Shown here: piece by piece, positions 7,140-14,934 of the stretch
How the letters are laid out: the number at the start of each line of letters is the position of its first letter
How positions within the stretch are numbered: position 1 is the stretch's first letter
Notes under the pieces: model-generated
Database searches by the model: none
What the model saw: only the letters and a program-made list of their open reading frames with translations
Told to the model about the DNA's origin: nothing
From: Verrucomicrobia bacterium UBA1731
GTDB lineage: Bacteria; Verrucomicrobiota; Kiritimatiellia; RFP12; UBA1067
Direction: 5' to 3'
NCBI GenBank assembly: GCA_002317575.1
Contig: DCIH01000137.1
Span: 1 to 16,887, forward strand
DNA length: 16,887 nucleotides
Made by a program: the position numbers and the translations under genes

Positions 7140-7583
7140 TCAGTTTTCCCGATATTCGATCTGCGCGCGCTCGCGCAATTCCGCCACGAAGGCGGACAAC
7201 ACCTTGCCGCGCGCCGCATGGCGCAGGCAGTCGCGAATCTTGTCCGACACCTGCACCAGCTGCTGCTCCGGGAAGGACGCCTTGTTCTCACGGTAGAACG
7301 CCTCGATTTCAACCTCCTCGGGTTCGGGCGTTCCGGCGCACGTCTTCGCGACGAGTTCGTTCACGCCTTCGGGACCCGTAAGTCCCAAATCCCGCGCGCG
7401 CAAAATGAGCAGCTTCGCGCCGATCGCCTGCTCCTGCGCCTGCTCCAGCAATTTCTCGACGTTCTTCTTGATGTCCTCGCCGGACATTCCGTGCTCGGAA
7501 TAGAATTTAACGAGCCGTTCAAACTCGAACGACACCGCCTCGCGGGCGATCGGTTCGCCGTTCACGTACGCTTTTTTCAGCAT
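7140..7583 (-). CDS. SurA/PpiC-like protein lacking the parvulin domain
   Basis: A 147-residue, charged, probably cytoplasmic protein with no signal peptide or membrane segment. The N-terminus (VNGEPIAREAVSFEFERL, then a long helix-rich part with 'KNVEKLLEQAQEQAIGAKLLILRARDLGL') follows the pattern of the SurA/NifM/PpiC N-terminal chaperone region. 'EPEEVEIEAFYRENKASFPE' matches the segment that normally leads into the parvulin prolyl isomerase domain. That ~90-residue domain is absent. The chain passes straight to a C-terminal helix (QVSDKIRDCLRHAARGKVLS ... LRERAQIEY) like the one that normally follows it. It may therefore be a chaperone-only relative. The ATG at 7583 has a GGGGAG ribosome site and follows ribBA by 22 nt. 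Confidence 0.78.
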   Translation of the reverse strand: MLKKAYVNGEPIAREAVSFEFERLVKFYSEHGMSGEDIKKNVEKLLEQAQEQAIGAKLLILRARDLGLTGPEGVNELVAKTCAGTPEPEEVEIEAFYRENKASFPEQQLVQVSDKIRDCLRHAARGKVLSAFVAELRERAQIEYREN

Positions 7584-7605
7584 GGCGTCTCTCCCCTTTC
7601 GCGCC

Positions 7606-8841
7606 TTAAATCAAATGGCCCATTTTCTCGCGTTTCGTGTCGAGATACCGCTTGTCGTGTTCCGTGGCCGCGATCACGATCGGCACGCGCTCGGAAATGA
7701 CGATTCCGTACCCCGCCAACCCCTTGATCTTGCACGGATTGTTCGTCATGAGCCGCACCTCGCGGATGCCGAGGTCGGATAGGATCTGCGCCCCCTCCCC
7801 GTACTCCCGGAGATCCGGTGCAAATCCGAGCGCCACGTTCGCTTCCACGGTGTCCATGCCGCATTCCTGCTTTCGGTAGGCGTGGAGCTTGTTCGCGAGG
7901 CCGATGCCACGCCCCTCCTGGCGCATGTACAGCACCGCGCCGCGTCCTTCCTTTTCGATCATCGCCATCGCCGCGTGGAGTTGCGGACCGCAGTCGCAGC
8001 GTTCGCTGCCGAGCACGTCGCCCGTGAAGCATTCGGAGTGCACACGCACCAGCGCGGGACCGCCCTGCGCGACGTCGCCTTTGACGAGCGCAAGATGCTC
8101 GAGCCCCGTCGCGAGCGACCGGTACATCGAAAGACGGAAGTGTCCCCACTGCGTGGGCAAATCGACTTCCTCGATTTTATCGACGAGGCGCTCGCGCTTG
8201 CGGCGATAGGCGATCAGCTCCGCAATGGTGGTGAATTTTAGCTTGTGCTTCGCCACGAACTCTTCCAAATCCGGCATGCGCGCCATCGTGCCGTCGTCGC
8301 GCATGATCTCGCAGCACAGGCCGACCTCGTCCAATCCCGCGAGCCGGCACAAGTCGACCGTCGCCTCCGTGTGGCCGGCGCGCTTCAGAACGCCGCCCGC
8401 GCGCGCCTCCAAGGGAAACATGTGGCCCGGCCGACGGAAATTCTCAGGCTTCACGCCCGCCGCCACGCACGCGCGGGCCGTCATGCCGCGCTCCTCGGCG
8501 GAAATGCCGGTCGTCGTCGTCGTCGCGTCGATGGACACCGTGAACGCCGTGTGGTGGTTGTCCGTGTTGTCCGAAACCATCTGCGGCAAGTCGAGCCTGC
8601 GACACCAGTCGCGGCTCATCGGCATGCAGATGAGACCCTTGGCGTAGGACGCCATGAAATTGACGTTTTCCGTGGTCGCGAACTGCGCCGCGCAAATGCA
8701 GTCGCCTTCGTTCTCGCGGTCCTCGTCGTCCGTCACCACGATGATCTCGCCGTGCCTCAACGCCTCGAGACATTCCTCAACCGAATCAAATCCCATCTTC
8801 TGCGCCTTGCCTATACTTGTTGTCGTACGCTTGTCGTCCAT
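7606..8841 (-). CDS. ribBA: Bifunctional DHBP synthase / GTP cyclohydrolase II
   Basis: A 411-residue fusion that makes both riboflavin precursors. The N-terminal RibB half forms 3,4-dihydroxy-2-butanone 4-phosphate from ribulose 5-phosphate; the C-terminal RibA half opens GTP. RibB motifs: DDEDRENEGD at 38-47 (metal and substrate binding) and RAGHTE at 154-159. RibA motifs: zinc cysteines C271, C282 and C284 (GSERCDCG), the RQEGRGIGLANK loop (307-318) and NNPCKIKGL (367-375). Both halves look intact and the C-terminus YLDTKREKMGHLI is typical. Start choice is uncertain. The ATG at 8841 has GGAG only 3 nt away and lies just after a 7-nt tandem repeat; the ATG at 8796 has AAGG 8 nt away and is where family similarity begins. 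No FMN riboswitch is visible in the 76-nt leader and no other rib genes are near. Confidence 0.96.
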   Translation of the reverse strand: MDDKRTTTSIGKAQKMGFDSVEECLEALRHGEIIVVTDDEDRENEGDCICAAQFATTENVNFMASYAKGLICMPMSRDWCRRLDLPQMVSDNTDNHHTAFTVSIDATTTTTGISAEERGMTARACVAAGVKPENFRRPGHMFPLEARAGGVLKRAGHTEATVDLCRLAGLDEVGLCCEIMRDDGTMARMPDLEEFVAKHKLKFTTIAELIAYRRKRERLVDKIEEVDLPTQWGHFRLSMYRSLATGLEHLALVKGDVAQGGPALVRVHSECFTGDVLGSERCDCGPQLHAAMAMIEKEGRGAVLYMRQEGRGIGLANKLHAYRKQECGMDTVEANVALGFAPDLREYGEGAQILSDLGIREVRLMTNNPCKIKGLAGYGIVISERVPIVIAATEHDKRYLDTKREKMGHLI

Positions 8842-8851
8842 CCACTCCAAG

Positions 8852-8872
8852 CCGAAAGCTAAAAGCTAAAAG
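8852..8872 (-). repeat. 7-nt tandem repeat (CTTTTAG) upstream of ribBA
   Basis: Read on the minus strand: CTTTTAG, CTTTTAG, CTTTCGG, directly before the possible ribBA ribosome site (GGAG) and start at 8841. The unit differs from the two other heptamer repeats in this window, but the 7-nt period and position (upstream of a ribosome site in a short gap) are the same. Only two copies are perfect. Confidence 0.6.
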
Positions 8873-8917
8873 TTTTCTTTCGCCAACCACCGTCAATCAG
8901 TCGTCTAACACCAGCAC

Positions 8918-9649
8918 TCACTTCTTCCGCTTGAAGGCGTCGAAGGCGGCCTTCTCGAGCACGCCCGCCTGCTGCACGACCGCCGGATCCGCGGAGAGTT
9001 CCTTGATCTTGGCGTCCCACTTCGCCTTCTCGCTCGGCCAGCTCTTGACGAGCCAACGCAAGTCGCGCAGCGATTCCGGCTTGTCGCCCGCGGCCACTTC
9101 CTCTTCGATTTCCGCGATGAGCTCCGCTTTCCGCTTGTCGAGCTGGTCGAGAATGCGCTGCGCCTCTTCGGCTTTCGCCCTGTCCTTGTCCGTCTTGGCC
9201 TTCTCGAGTTTCGCCGCCGCCGTTTTGAACTTGGCGACGCCGGCGCCTTCCGCGAGCGCCCCGAGCTTTTCGAATTTCTTGCGGTCGGCCTTGTACGCCC
9301 CGGAACTGCCGATGGAAATGAGCACGCCCGGAATCGGCAGATCCGTGAGCGCGTTCACCGCCGCCTCCTCGGCTTCGGGACGCGACGTGCCGCCGTAGAG
9401 CAGCTTCCCGTCCGTGCCAAGCACCGTATACCGGATTGACTCGAGATTCGCGTCCTGCTTCTTCTGGAACACGAACCGGTGCGCTTCGTACGCCTTGGCG
9501 AACTTGAAGACGGGCGTCAGCTCCGCCTCGGCGTTCGCCGCCGACGGATTGAACGCCACCTCCAGCACGACTTTGCGCTTCACCGGCGTCGCACCCAAAA
9601 GCACGCCAACCGCTAAAACCCCGACCGCAGAAACCATCATCTTTTTCAT
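8918..9649 (-). CDS. Secreted protein of unknown function, possibly a degenerate thioredoxin-like fold
   Basis: A 243-residue protein with a Sec signal peptide (MKKMMVSAVGVLAVGVLLGA, cleavage near residue 20) and a textbook GGAGGT ribosome site 6 nt before the ATG. The first half alternates strands and helices (KVVLEVAFNP, ESIRYTVLGTDGKLLYGG, EEAAVNAL) in an order recalling redoxin domains, especially the 'lrytv.dpdGkvly.G' strand pair. However, there is no CXXC motif and no cysteine in the mature chain, so redox activity is unlikely. The second half (about 125-200) is Lys/Glu/Ala-rich and probably coiled coil, with 'EKAKTDKDRAKAEEAQRILD'. I do not recognise the family. It sits between the VWA gene and ribBA. 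Confidence 0.72.
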   Translation of the reverse strand: MKKMMVSAVGVLAVGVLLGATPVKRKVVLEVAFNPSAANAEAELTPVFKFAKAYEAHRFVFQKKQDANLESIRYTVLGTDGKLLYGGTSRPEAEEAAVNALTDLPIPGVLISIGSSGAYKADRKKFEKLGALAEGAGVAKFKTAAAKLEKAKTDKDRAKAEEAQRILDQLDKRKAELIAEIEEEVAAGDKPESLRDLRWLVKSWPSEKAKWDAKIKELSADPAVVQQAGVLEKAAFDAFKRKK

Positions 9650-9664
9650 CTCGGCACCTCCCGA

Positions 9665-9685
9665 CTTCAAACTTCGAACTTCGAA
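9665..9685 (-). repeat. 7-nt tandem repeat (TTYGAAG x3) between the VWA gene and the next gene
   Basis: Directly after the TAG stop of the VWA gene the minus strand reads TTCGAAG, TTCGAAG, TTTGAAG. It then runs into the ribosome site GGGAGGT and the ATG at 9649. In rotated form the unit is YGAAGTT, the same as the repeat after metG (16213-16254), 6.5 kb away. The repeat fills most of the 36-nt gap. Confidence 0.75.
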
Positions 9686-11443
9686 CTACTCCAACGCCCC
9701 CAGCTGGAGGTCGTACGACTTCAATTTCGCCCATTCCGTCTTCCCTGTCAGACCCAGTGTCTTCGTCTCCGGCAAGAACGGAACATGGAATACGCTTTCA
9801 AACACGTCGGCGCCGTTCAGTCCGCGCACCACGAACGCGATGTCGCGGGCGGACGCCGGACAGCTGCCGTAAATCTCCACGGGCTGCCCCTTGTAGAGGT
9901 TCCGCACCATCCTGGGATGAGCCTCCACGCCGTTCGCCGACGCGAACATGACGCGCAAATCGGTCAGCACGGGATCATGGAATGTCTCGATGAAACCGTC
10001 CAGTTCGGCGGCGGCCTTCTTGCGGTCGCCTTCATGACATGTCCACCCGCCGCGATTGCCGCGCGAGAGCAAATCCATCAGCTGCCTGTTCGCACGGTCC
10101 TTCACGCCGTACATGTAGACGGATACGAGTCCGCCGTTCAGCTTGGTGAACGCCGCCAGGATGTCCGCGGACTTCGTCAATCCGGCCGTCGCCTCCGCAT
10201 CCGTCACCACCAGCGCCACGACCGGACGCCGCGGGTCGCGCGGCACCGTCATGATACTCCTGAGCGTCGAAAACACATCCGTGCGGCCGTGCGCCGTGAG
10301 CTTGTCCATCCACTTGTCCGCCCTTTTGAGCGCATCCGGCGTAACGGACTGCCAGGCGGAAAAACAATAGTCGAACTTGTCGCGGAACGCGACGATGTTG
10401 AATCGGTCGCCCGTGTTGAGCGCCCTGAGCGCATTCTTCACCACGGCGCGGCACGCGGCCAAACGGTCGTTCGCGATCGAACCGGAGGCGTCGAGCAGAA
10501 ACACGAGATCCTTCGAAACGACATCAAGGGGACGCACGGCGTCGCTGGACAGCGTCAACCGGAAGTATTTCCGCTGCGATGCGTCCGGATCCGACCACCA
10601 GGCGAGCTCCGCCTTGACATTGTCGGAAAAATCCGCGCCATCCTGGGAGTCCAACAAATCCCGGACAGCGGCCTTCTCACGGGCGACAACCGCCTCGTCC
10701 ACGCGCGCCATCATCTCGGCCGGCGCCGCCACGGACGCGGGCGCCTTCTTCGGCGTTTCGCCGCGGGAAGCATCCGCGAACGCGGTCTCGGGTACGGCGA
10801 CGGAAGCACTGGCGCCGAACGAACCCGAGGCCTCCACGGGCGCCGCGCGCGGCGCGACGGACAATCCCGGGACATTCCCCGTACCGACGCCGGCCGAGCC
10901 CCCCGGCGTTCTGACGGCGCCGTCAGCCGGCACCGATGTCGGCAAGGGTGCACGCAACAGCGCCGCGGTGTCGAGTTCCGGCGCGTTTCTCTTCCGCGTT
11001 TCCGTCGGCACATAGGTGCGGGGCAACGCCGCCAGTTCGTCCGGCACAACCGGCGCCGACACCTTGATGATCTCCTGCTTCGGCAGACGGGCCTCGGGTG
11101 CCGGCGCGACGCCTTCGGAAACGACACCCGCCTCGGCCGCGCTCGGCGGCAGCGATCCGCCGCCCGCCGGCGCCTCCAGCGCCGAATCGCGGGTCGCGTC
11201 ATCGGACTCCAGCTTCGTTTCGCGCACCTCGGGACGCTCGGGCGTTTCCGCGCGCGTCACGCGCATCGTGGGAACCTCGCGCGTCCATTTCTTCTGGGAC
11301 GACCGCGCGACCGCCGAAAAGGTCGACAACGTGCAGTCGGACAACGCATACATCAAACCGAGATGCGCGACCACCGAAACGAACAGCGCCGCACACACGA
11401 GCGCCACGGTGGCCTCGCGGTTCTGGGAGAACTCACTTCCCAT
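9686..11443 (-). CDS. Membrane-anchored von Willebrand factor A domain protein
   Basis: A 585-residue protein with a short cytoplasmic N-terminus, one membrane segment (residues 13-34) and a long Pro/Ala-rich, low-complexity stretch (55-245), an overall layout like TonB-type proteins. A VWA domain starts near 310. All MIDAS metal-site residues are visible: D318-x-S320-x-S322 (DASGS), T388 (HGRTD) and D415 (VVTDAEA). After the VWA domain, 'RGGWTCHEG' and a C-terminal beta-rich domain follow (~450-585). VWA domains bind protein ligands through a metal ion and often organise complexes. The ATG at 11443 overlaps the end of the TPR gene by 11 nt, with AAGG 6 nt upstream, so the two proteins are probably translated together and likely act together in the envelope. 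Specific function unknown. Confidence 0.88.
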   Translation of the reverse strand: MGSEFSQNREATVALVCAALFVSVVAHLGLMYALSDCTLSTFSAVARSSQKKWTREVPTMRVTRAETPERPEVRETKLESDDATRDSALEAPAGGGSLPPSAAEAGVVSEGVAPAPEARLPKQEIIKVSAPVVPDELAALPRTYVPTETRKRNAPELDTAALLRAPLPTSVPADGAVRTPGGSAGVGTGNVPGLSVAPRAAPVEASGSFGASASVAVPETAFADASRGETPKKAPASVAAPAEMMARVDEAVVAREKAAVRDLLDSQDGADFSDNVKAELAWWSDPDASQRKYFRLTLSSDAVRPLDVVSKDLVFLLDASGSIANDRLAACRAVVKNALRALNTGDRFNIVAFRDKFDYCFSAWQSVTPDALKRADKWMDKLTAHGRTDVFSTLRSIMTVPRDPRRPVVALVVTDAEATAGLTKSADILAAFTKLNGGLVSVYMYGVKDRANRQLMDLLSRGNRGGWTCHEGDRKKAAAELDGFIETFHDPVLTDLRVMFASANGVEAHPRMVRNLYKGQPVEIYGSCPASARDIAFVVRGLNGADVFESVFHVPFLPETKTLGLTGKTEWAKLKSYDLQLGALE

Positions 11444-13466
11444 ATCGCGCCTTCAGCTCCGCGCGCAACGCATCGGCCTCTTTCGGTTTGCCCTGGTCGT
11501 CAAGGATGGCCGCAGCCGCGGCCAGCGCCTTCGGCGAATGCTCGGCGTGGTCGAACAGCGTTCCGACCAGCAGATGGTATTTGAGCGCCGCCGCGCGGTC
11601 TCCGCGCTTCTCTTCGTTCTCCGCCAGGGATGCGTATGCCTTCACGCGCACATCCGCGAGTTCCTGCGAGTTCGCGCGTTCGACGGCCTCGGAAAGGTGC
11701 TCGCGCGCCGCGTTGTGATCGGCTGCGCCCATCTCAAGCCGACCGAGGTTCAAGGCCGCGGTCGCCGCCGAAGGCGTACGGGCGTTCTGCGCCAGCGCGC
11801 GCACGTACGCCGCCATGGCGGCATCGAGCGCGCCACGCTTCTCTTCGGCACGGCCGCGCAGCACGGCAGCAATCTGTTTCCAGGTCGGATCGACATCGCG
11901 ACGCTCAAGCAGATCCGCGGCCTTCGCCGCGAACGCGGCCAGTTTCACATCACCCTCCAGCAGCGTTTCCGCCGTCCAGGCCAGCGACGCCGGCGTCATG
12001 CGATCCGCCGCCGGCGTGTCGAGAAGCTCGGCGAGCAGCTTCGCGCTCGCGGCCTTGTCGCCCTTACGCTCAAGCAGGAACGCCAGCTCGAGTTTGGCGT
12101 CCCGCGCCGTTTCGTCATCGGGCCTAGCGGCGAGCGCCGCGCGGAAAAGAGACTCGGCGACCGCCACCTCGCCAACGCCGCGGGCGGCGACGCCGCGCCA
12201 ATACGCCGTTTCGGCGTCCTTCACGCGGTCGGGGAACCGGCGCGCGAGTTCGCCCAGCGTGCGATGGGCGGCCTTGTGGTCCTGCTGGCGGAGCTCCTCC
12301 ATGCCGCGCGCGCGAAGTGCGTCGGCCGCGAACGAACAGTCGGGGTAGCGCGCCAGCAACGCGGTCCAATCGGCCATCGCCTCGCGAACCTGCCCGAGCC
12401 GCGCTTCGTACGCGGCCGCGAGGTACAGCGCGCGCGGCGCCAGATCGTCGCCGCCCGCGGCGGCCGCACGTCGCGCGTAGCGGACGGCTTCCGTCCAATT
12501 CGTCATCGCGGCAGCCGCCTCGTAGGCGTATGTGAAAACGCGCGACGCCCCGGCAGCTGGCCAGTCGCCGCGCTTTTCAATGTCGGCGAGGACGCCCGCG
12601 TGGTCGCGATCCGCGGCACGCAGCGCCAACCGTTCGCGCCAGGCCGCGTCGGCATAGCGTCCGCCTGGGAATTTCGCAAGCAGCTCACCATAGGCAGTGA
12701 CGGCTTCGCCACGACGCTCGAGCTTGCGCAGCGCAGACGCCTTCAGGTAGAGGAAGTCCTCGATCGCGTCGGGCGTGGCACCGGATGCCAACGCGACGCT
12801 CGCCGTCTCAAGCGCGGCGGCGGTCTTGCCCGACAAGTACTCGCTCCACGCCTTGTACACGCGCGATTCAGCCGCGCGACGGCCGGACGGAAACCGTTTC
12901 TGAAGCATCGCGTACAGCGATGCGGCCTCGTCGTACTTCGCTTCGCGGTAGTCGAGCATCGCCGCGAAGAATGTCGCCTCTTCGGCGACCTTGGCATCGG
13001 ACGACACGGACAGGTCGAGATAGATGCCCAACGCCTTGCGTCGTTCGGCGGCATCGGAGCTGGCGGAGAGAATCGGCGCCAGCGAGAAACGCGCCATGTC
13101 GCGAACGACCTTGGGCGTCTCGGGCCTATCCAGTAAGCGAAGCTCCTTCTCGCGCGCGGCGCCGTCGGAAAGCAGGGCCTTGTTGAGGCGCGCATAATCC
13201 GCGAGTTTGGACGCCGGGAATTTCGCGAGCAGTTCGCTGTACGCGACAAGCGCCTCCGCCTTGCGGCCGAGCTTGTTCTCGCAATCGCCGATGCCGTACA
13301 ACACTTCGTCCTGCGACACCGCAACGTTTCCCCTGACCGCCTGGTATTCGGCACGCGCTTCGGTGTACATGCCGAGACGCAAAAACCGGTTGCCAAGCGC
13401 CAGACGGTCCGTCGGCGCGGCGGCGGCGAAGAGAACGAGAAGTGCGCTGGAGAAAAAGCCCGTCAT
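11433..13466 (-). CDS. Secreted tetratricopeptide-repeat protein
   Basis: A 677-residue protein with a signal peptide (MTGFFSSALLVLFAAAA, then PTD) and TPR-like helical pairs along nearly the whole length. Examples are 'YTEARAEYQAV', 'GRKAEALVAYSELLAKFPAS', 'YDEAASLYAMLQKRFPSGRR', 'RRGEAVTAYGELLAKFPGGRY', 'HKAAHRTLGELARRFPD' and 'RGALDAAMAAYVRALAQN'. The 'AYxxLLxKFPxSxxAxxA' form is that of periplasmic TPR proteins such as YbgF/CpoB and BamD. Such arrays serve as protein-binding scaffolds. The open frame runs further upstream to 13910, but that part overlaps the oxidoreductase gene. The ATG at 13466 lies 5 nt after the upstream stop; no strong ribosome site is visible, so translation is probably coupled. 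Translationally linked to the VWA gene downstream. Confidence 0.86.
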   Translation of the reverse strand: MTGFFSSALLVLFAAAAPTDRLALGNRFLRLGMYTEARAEYQAVRGNVAVSQDEVLYGIGDCENKLGRKAEALVAYSELLAKFPASKLADYARLNKALLSDGAAREKELRLLDRPETPKVVRDMARFSLAPILSASSDAAERRKALGIYLDLSVSSDAKVAEEATFFAAMLDYREAKYDEAASLYAMLQKRFPSGRRAAESRVYKAWSEYLSGKTAAALETASVALASGATPDAIEDFLYLKASALRKLERRGEAVTAYGELLAKFPGGRYADAAWRERLALRAADRDHAGVLADIEKRGDWPAAGASRVFTYAYEAAAAMTNWTEAVRYARRAAAAGGDDLAPRALYLAAAYEARLGQVREAMADWTALLARYPDCSFAADALRARGMEELRQQDHKAAHRTLGELARRFPDRVKDAETAYWRGVAARGVGEVAVAESLFRAALAARPDDETARDAKLELAFLLERKGDKAASAKLLAELLDTPAADRMTPASLAWTAETLLEGDVKLAAFAAKAADLLERRDVDPTWKQIAAVLRGRAEEKRGALDAAMAAYVRALAQNARTPSAATAALNLGRLEMGAADHNAAREHLSEAVERANSQELADVRVKAYASLAENEEKRGDRAAALKYHLLVGTLFDHAEHSPKALAAAAAILDDQGKPKEADALRAELKARYGK

Positions 13467-13471
13467 GCCGG

Positions 13472-14917
13472 TCAGGCGTCGAACGCCGCCTCCGCCTTGC
13501 GGAGCAGTTCGCGGTTCTTCTCCACGAGCTGCGGTTTTTTCTTGAAACTGGCCACAAGCGCCGTTTCCAGCGACGCGTCGTCCAATCCCGTGACCTTGTA
13601 CTTGCGGAGCGCCGCAAGCATCATCGTATTCGCGGCCTTCGGCACGCCGAATTCCTCCGCCAAGCGAATGGCAGGCACCTTGCGGAGCGTCACGCCGGCG
13701 GGCGGCGGAACGTCCGTGGGCACGGACTCGTCCACGATGATCGTGCCGCCCGGCTTCACATCCGCGGCGAAACGCTCGTAGCTCGGCTGGTTCATGCACA
13801 CCAGCACATCCGGATGATCCACCGCGGGCGAACCGATCGGCGTGCCCGACACGACCACGGAGCAGTTCGCGCTGCCACCGCGCTGCTCGGGACCGTAGCT
13901 CGGGAACCACAGCGAATGGCGCTTCTCGAGACGCGCCGCCTCCGCGACGCAGATACCCAGCGACAGAATGCCCTGGCCGCCATAGCCGGCGAACTTGAAC
14001 CGGCGTTCGGGCACCGCGGGATCGTTCTCGGGCGACGGCGCGTCGATGCCGTCCGGAACCGCGAAGAGGTCGTTGCAGGTGGGGAACTGCGGCACGGGCT
14101 TCACCGCCAGCACGTCCGATTCGGGATGCGCCGTGGGCGCCACGCCGGCGACGCCGTTTTCGAGGTCGCGGAACGTCCCCAGCGGAAATTCACGCTCCAT
14201 TTCCTCCATGCAGAACTTCGCCGCTTTCATGGCGTCCATGCGGAAGTTCGTGGGGCACGGCGCGAGAATCTCGAGGAGCGCATACCCCTGGTGCTTCTGC
14301 TGGATTTCCAGCACGCGCCGGATGGCGCGCTTGCACGCGTAGATGCGCTTGGTGTCCGCCACCGACACGCGCGCGATGTATGTGGGCGCCTGCAGCTGGT
14401 TGAACACTTCGCACACGTGCAGCGGATGACCCGTCAACGACGGATCCCGGCCGAACGGCGTGGTGGTCGTCTTCTCGCCCTCGAGCGTGGTGGGCGCCAT
14501 CTGGCCGCCCGTCATGCCGTACAGCGAATTGTTCACGAAGATGCAGCCGAAATGCTCGCCGCGGCTCGCCGCCTGGAACGCGTTGTTGAAGCCGATCGCG
14601 CCCAAGTCGCCGTCACCCTGGTAGGCAATGGTGACCGCGTCGGGACGCGCGCGGCAGACGCCCGTCGCCGCCGCCGAGGCGCGGCCGTGCGCTGCCGACA
14701 CATGCGCCGCGTCCCAGTAGTAGTACGTGAACACGCCGCAGCCCACCGGGTCCACGAAGATGGTGCTGTCCTGCAGCCCCATCTCCGCACACGCTTCCGC
14801 GATGAGCTTGTTGATGATGCCGTGCCCGCACCCGGGACAGTAGTGTGTGGTGCGCGCATGCGCTTTCCCGCAACGCGGAAACTCGCCGTACATGCCCTTC
14901 TGTTCGATGATCGCCAT
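13472..14917 (-). CDS. 2-oxoacid:ferredoxin oxidoreductase, fused beta (TPP) and gamma subunits
   Basis: A 481-residue protein joining two normally separate subunits. Residues 1-250 are the thiamine-diphosphate beta subunit: C27-P-G-C30, C60 (VGCGVF) and C221 (APCPT) are placed as the [4Fe-4S] ligands of KorB-like subunits, and G101-D-G with N129-N130 forms the TPP/Mg motif. A linker of about 55 residues follows. Residues ~306-481 are the gamma subunit (GYGGQGILS at 311-319, SYGPEQRGG at 340-348). With the alpha subunit and ferredoxin encoded upstream it would oxidatively decarboxylate a 2-oxoacid to its acyl-CoA, passing electrons to ferredoxin. The branched-chain type (2-oxoisovalerate) is favoured by the alpha subunit, but 2-oxoglutarate is possible. 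The frame stays open upstream to 15829, overlapping the alpha gene; the ATG at 14917 with GGGGA 8 nt before it is the real start. Confidence 0.93.
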   Translation of the reverse strand: MAIIEQKGMYGEFPRCGKAHARTTHYCPGCGHGIINKLIAEACAEMGLQDSTIFVDPVGCGVFTYYYWDAAHVSAAHGRASAAATGVCRARPDAVTIAYQGDGDLGAIGFNNAFQAASRGEHFGCIFVNNSLYGMTGGQMAPTTLEGEKTTTTPFGRDPSLTGHPLHVCEVFNQLQAPTYIARVSVADTKRIYACKRAIRRVLEIQQKHQGYALLEILAPCPTNFRMDAMKAAKFCMEEMEREFPLGTFRDLENGVAGVAPTAHPESDVLAVKPVPQFPTCNDLFAVPDGIDAPSPENDPAVPERRFKFAGYGGQGILSLGICVAEAARLEKRHSLWFPSYGPEQRGGSANCSVVVSGTPIGSPAVDHPDVLVCMNQPSYERFAADVKPGGTIIVDESVPTDVPPPAGVTLRKVPAIRLAEEFGVPKAANTMMLAALRKYKVTGLDDASLETALVASFKKKPQLVEKNRELLRKAEAAFDA

Positions 14918-14934
14918 TTTCAGAATCCCCGATT

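Noticed and set aside
8842..8917. FMN riboswitch or separate promoter upstream of ribBA
   Set aside because: The gap is only 76 nt, shorter than the usual FMN element, and I see none of its conserved pairing. A TTGACG hexamer is present but no acceptable -10 box lies 16-19 nt away.
9686..13466. A Bat (aerotolerance) operon, because of VWA plus TPR genes
   Set aside because: Bat loci also carry a MoxR ATPase, a DUF58 protein and BatA/BatB with paired membrane helices around the VWA domain. None of these is here, and the VWA protein has a different TonB-like layout.
13467..13910. Upstream extension of the TPR gene frame to 13910
   Set aside because: It overlaps the end of the beta-gamma gene, and a signal peptide begins cleanly at 13466.
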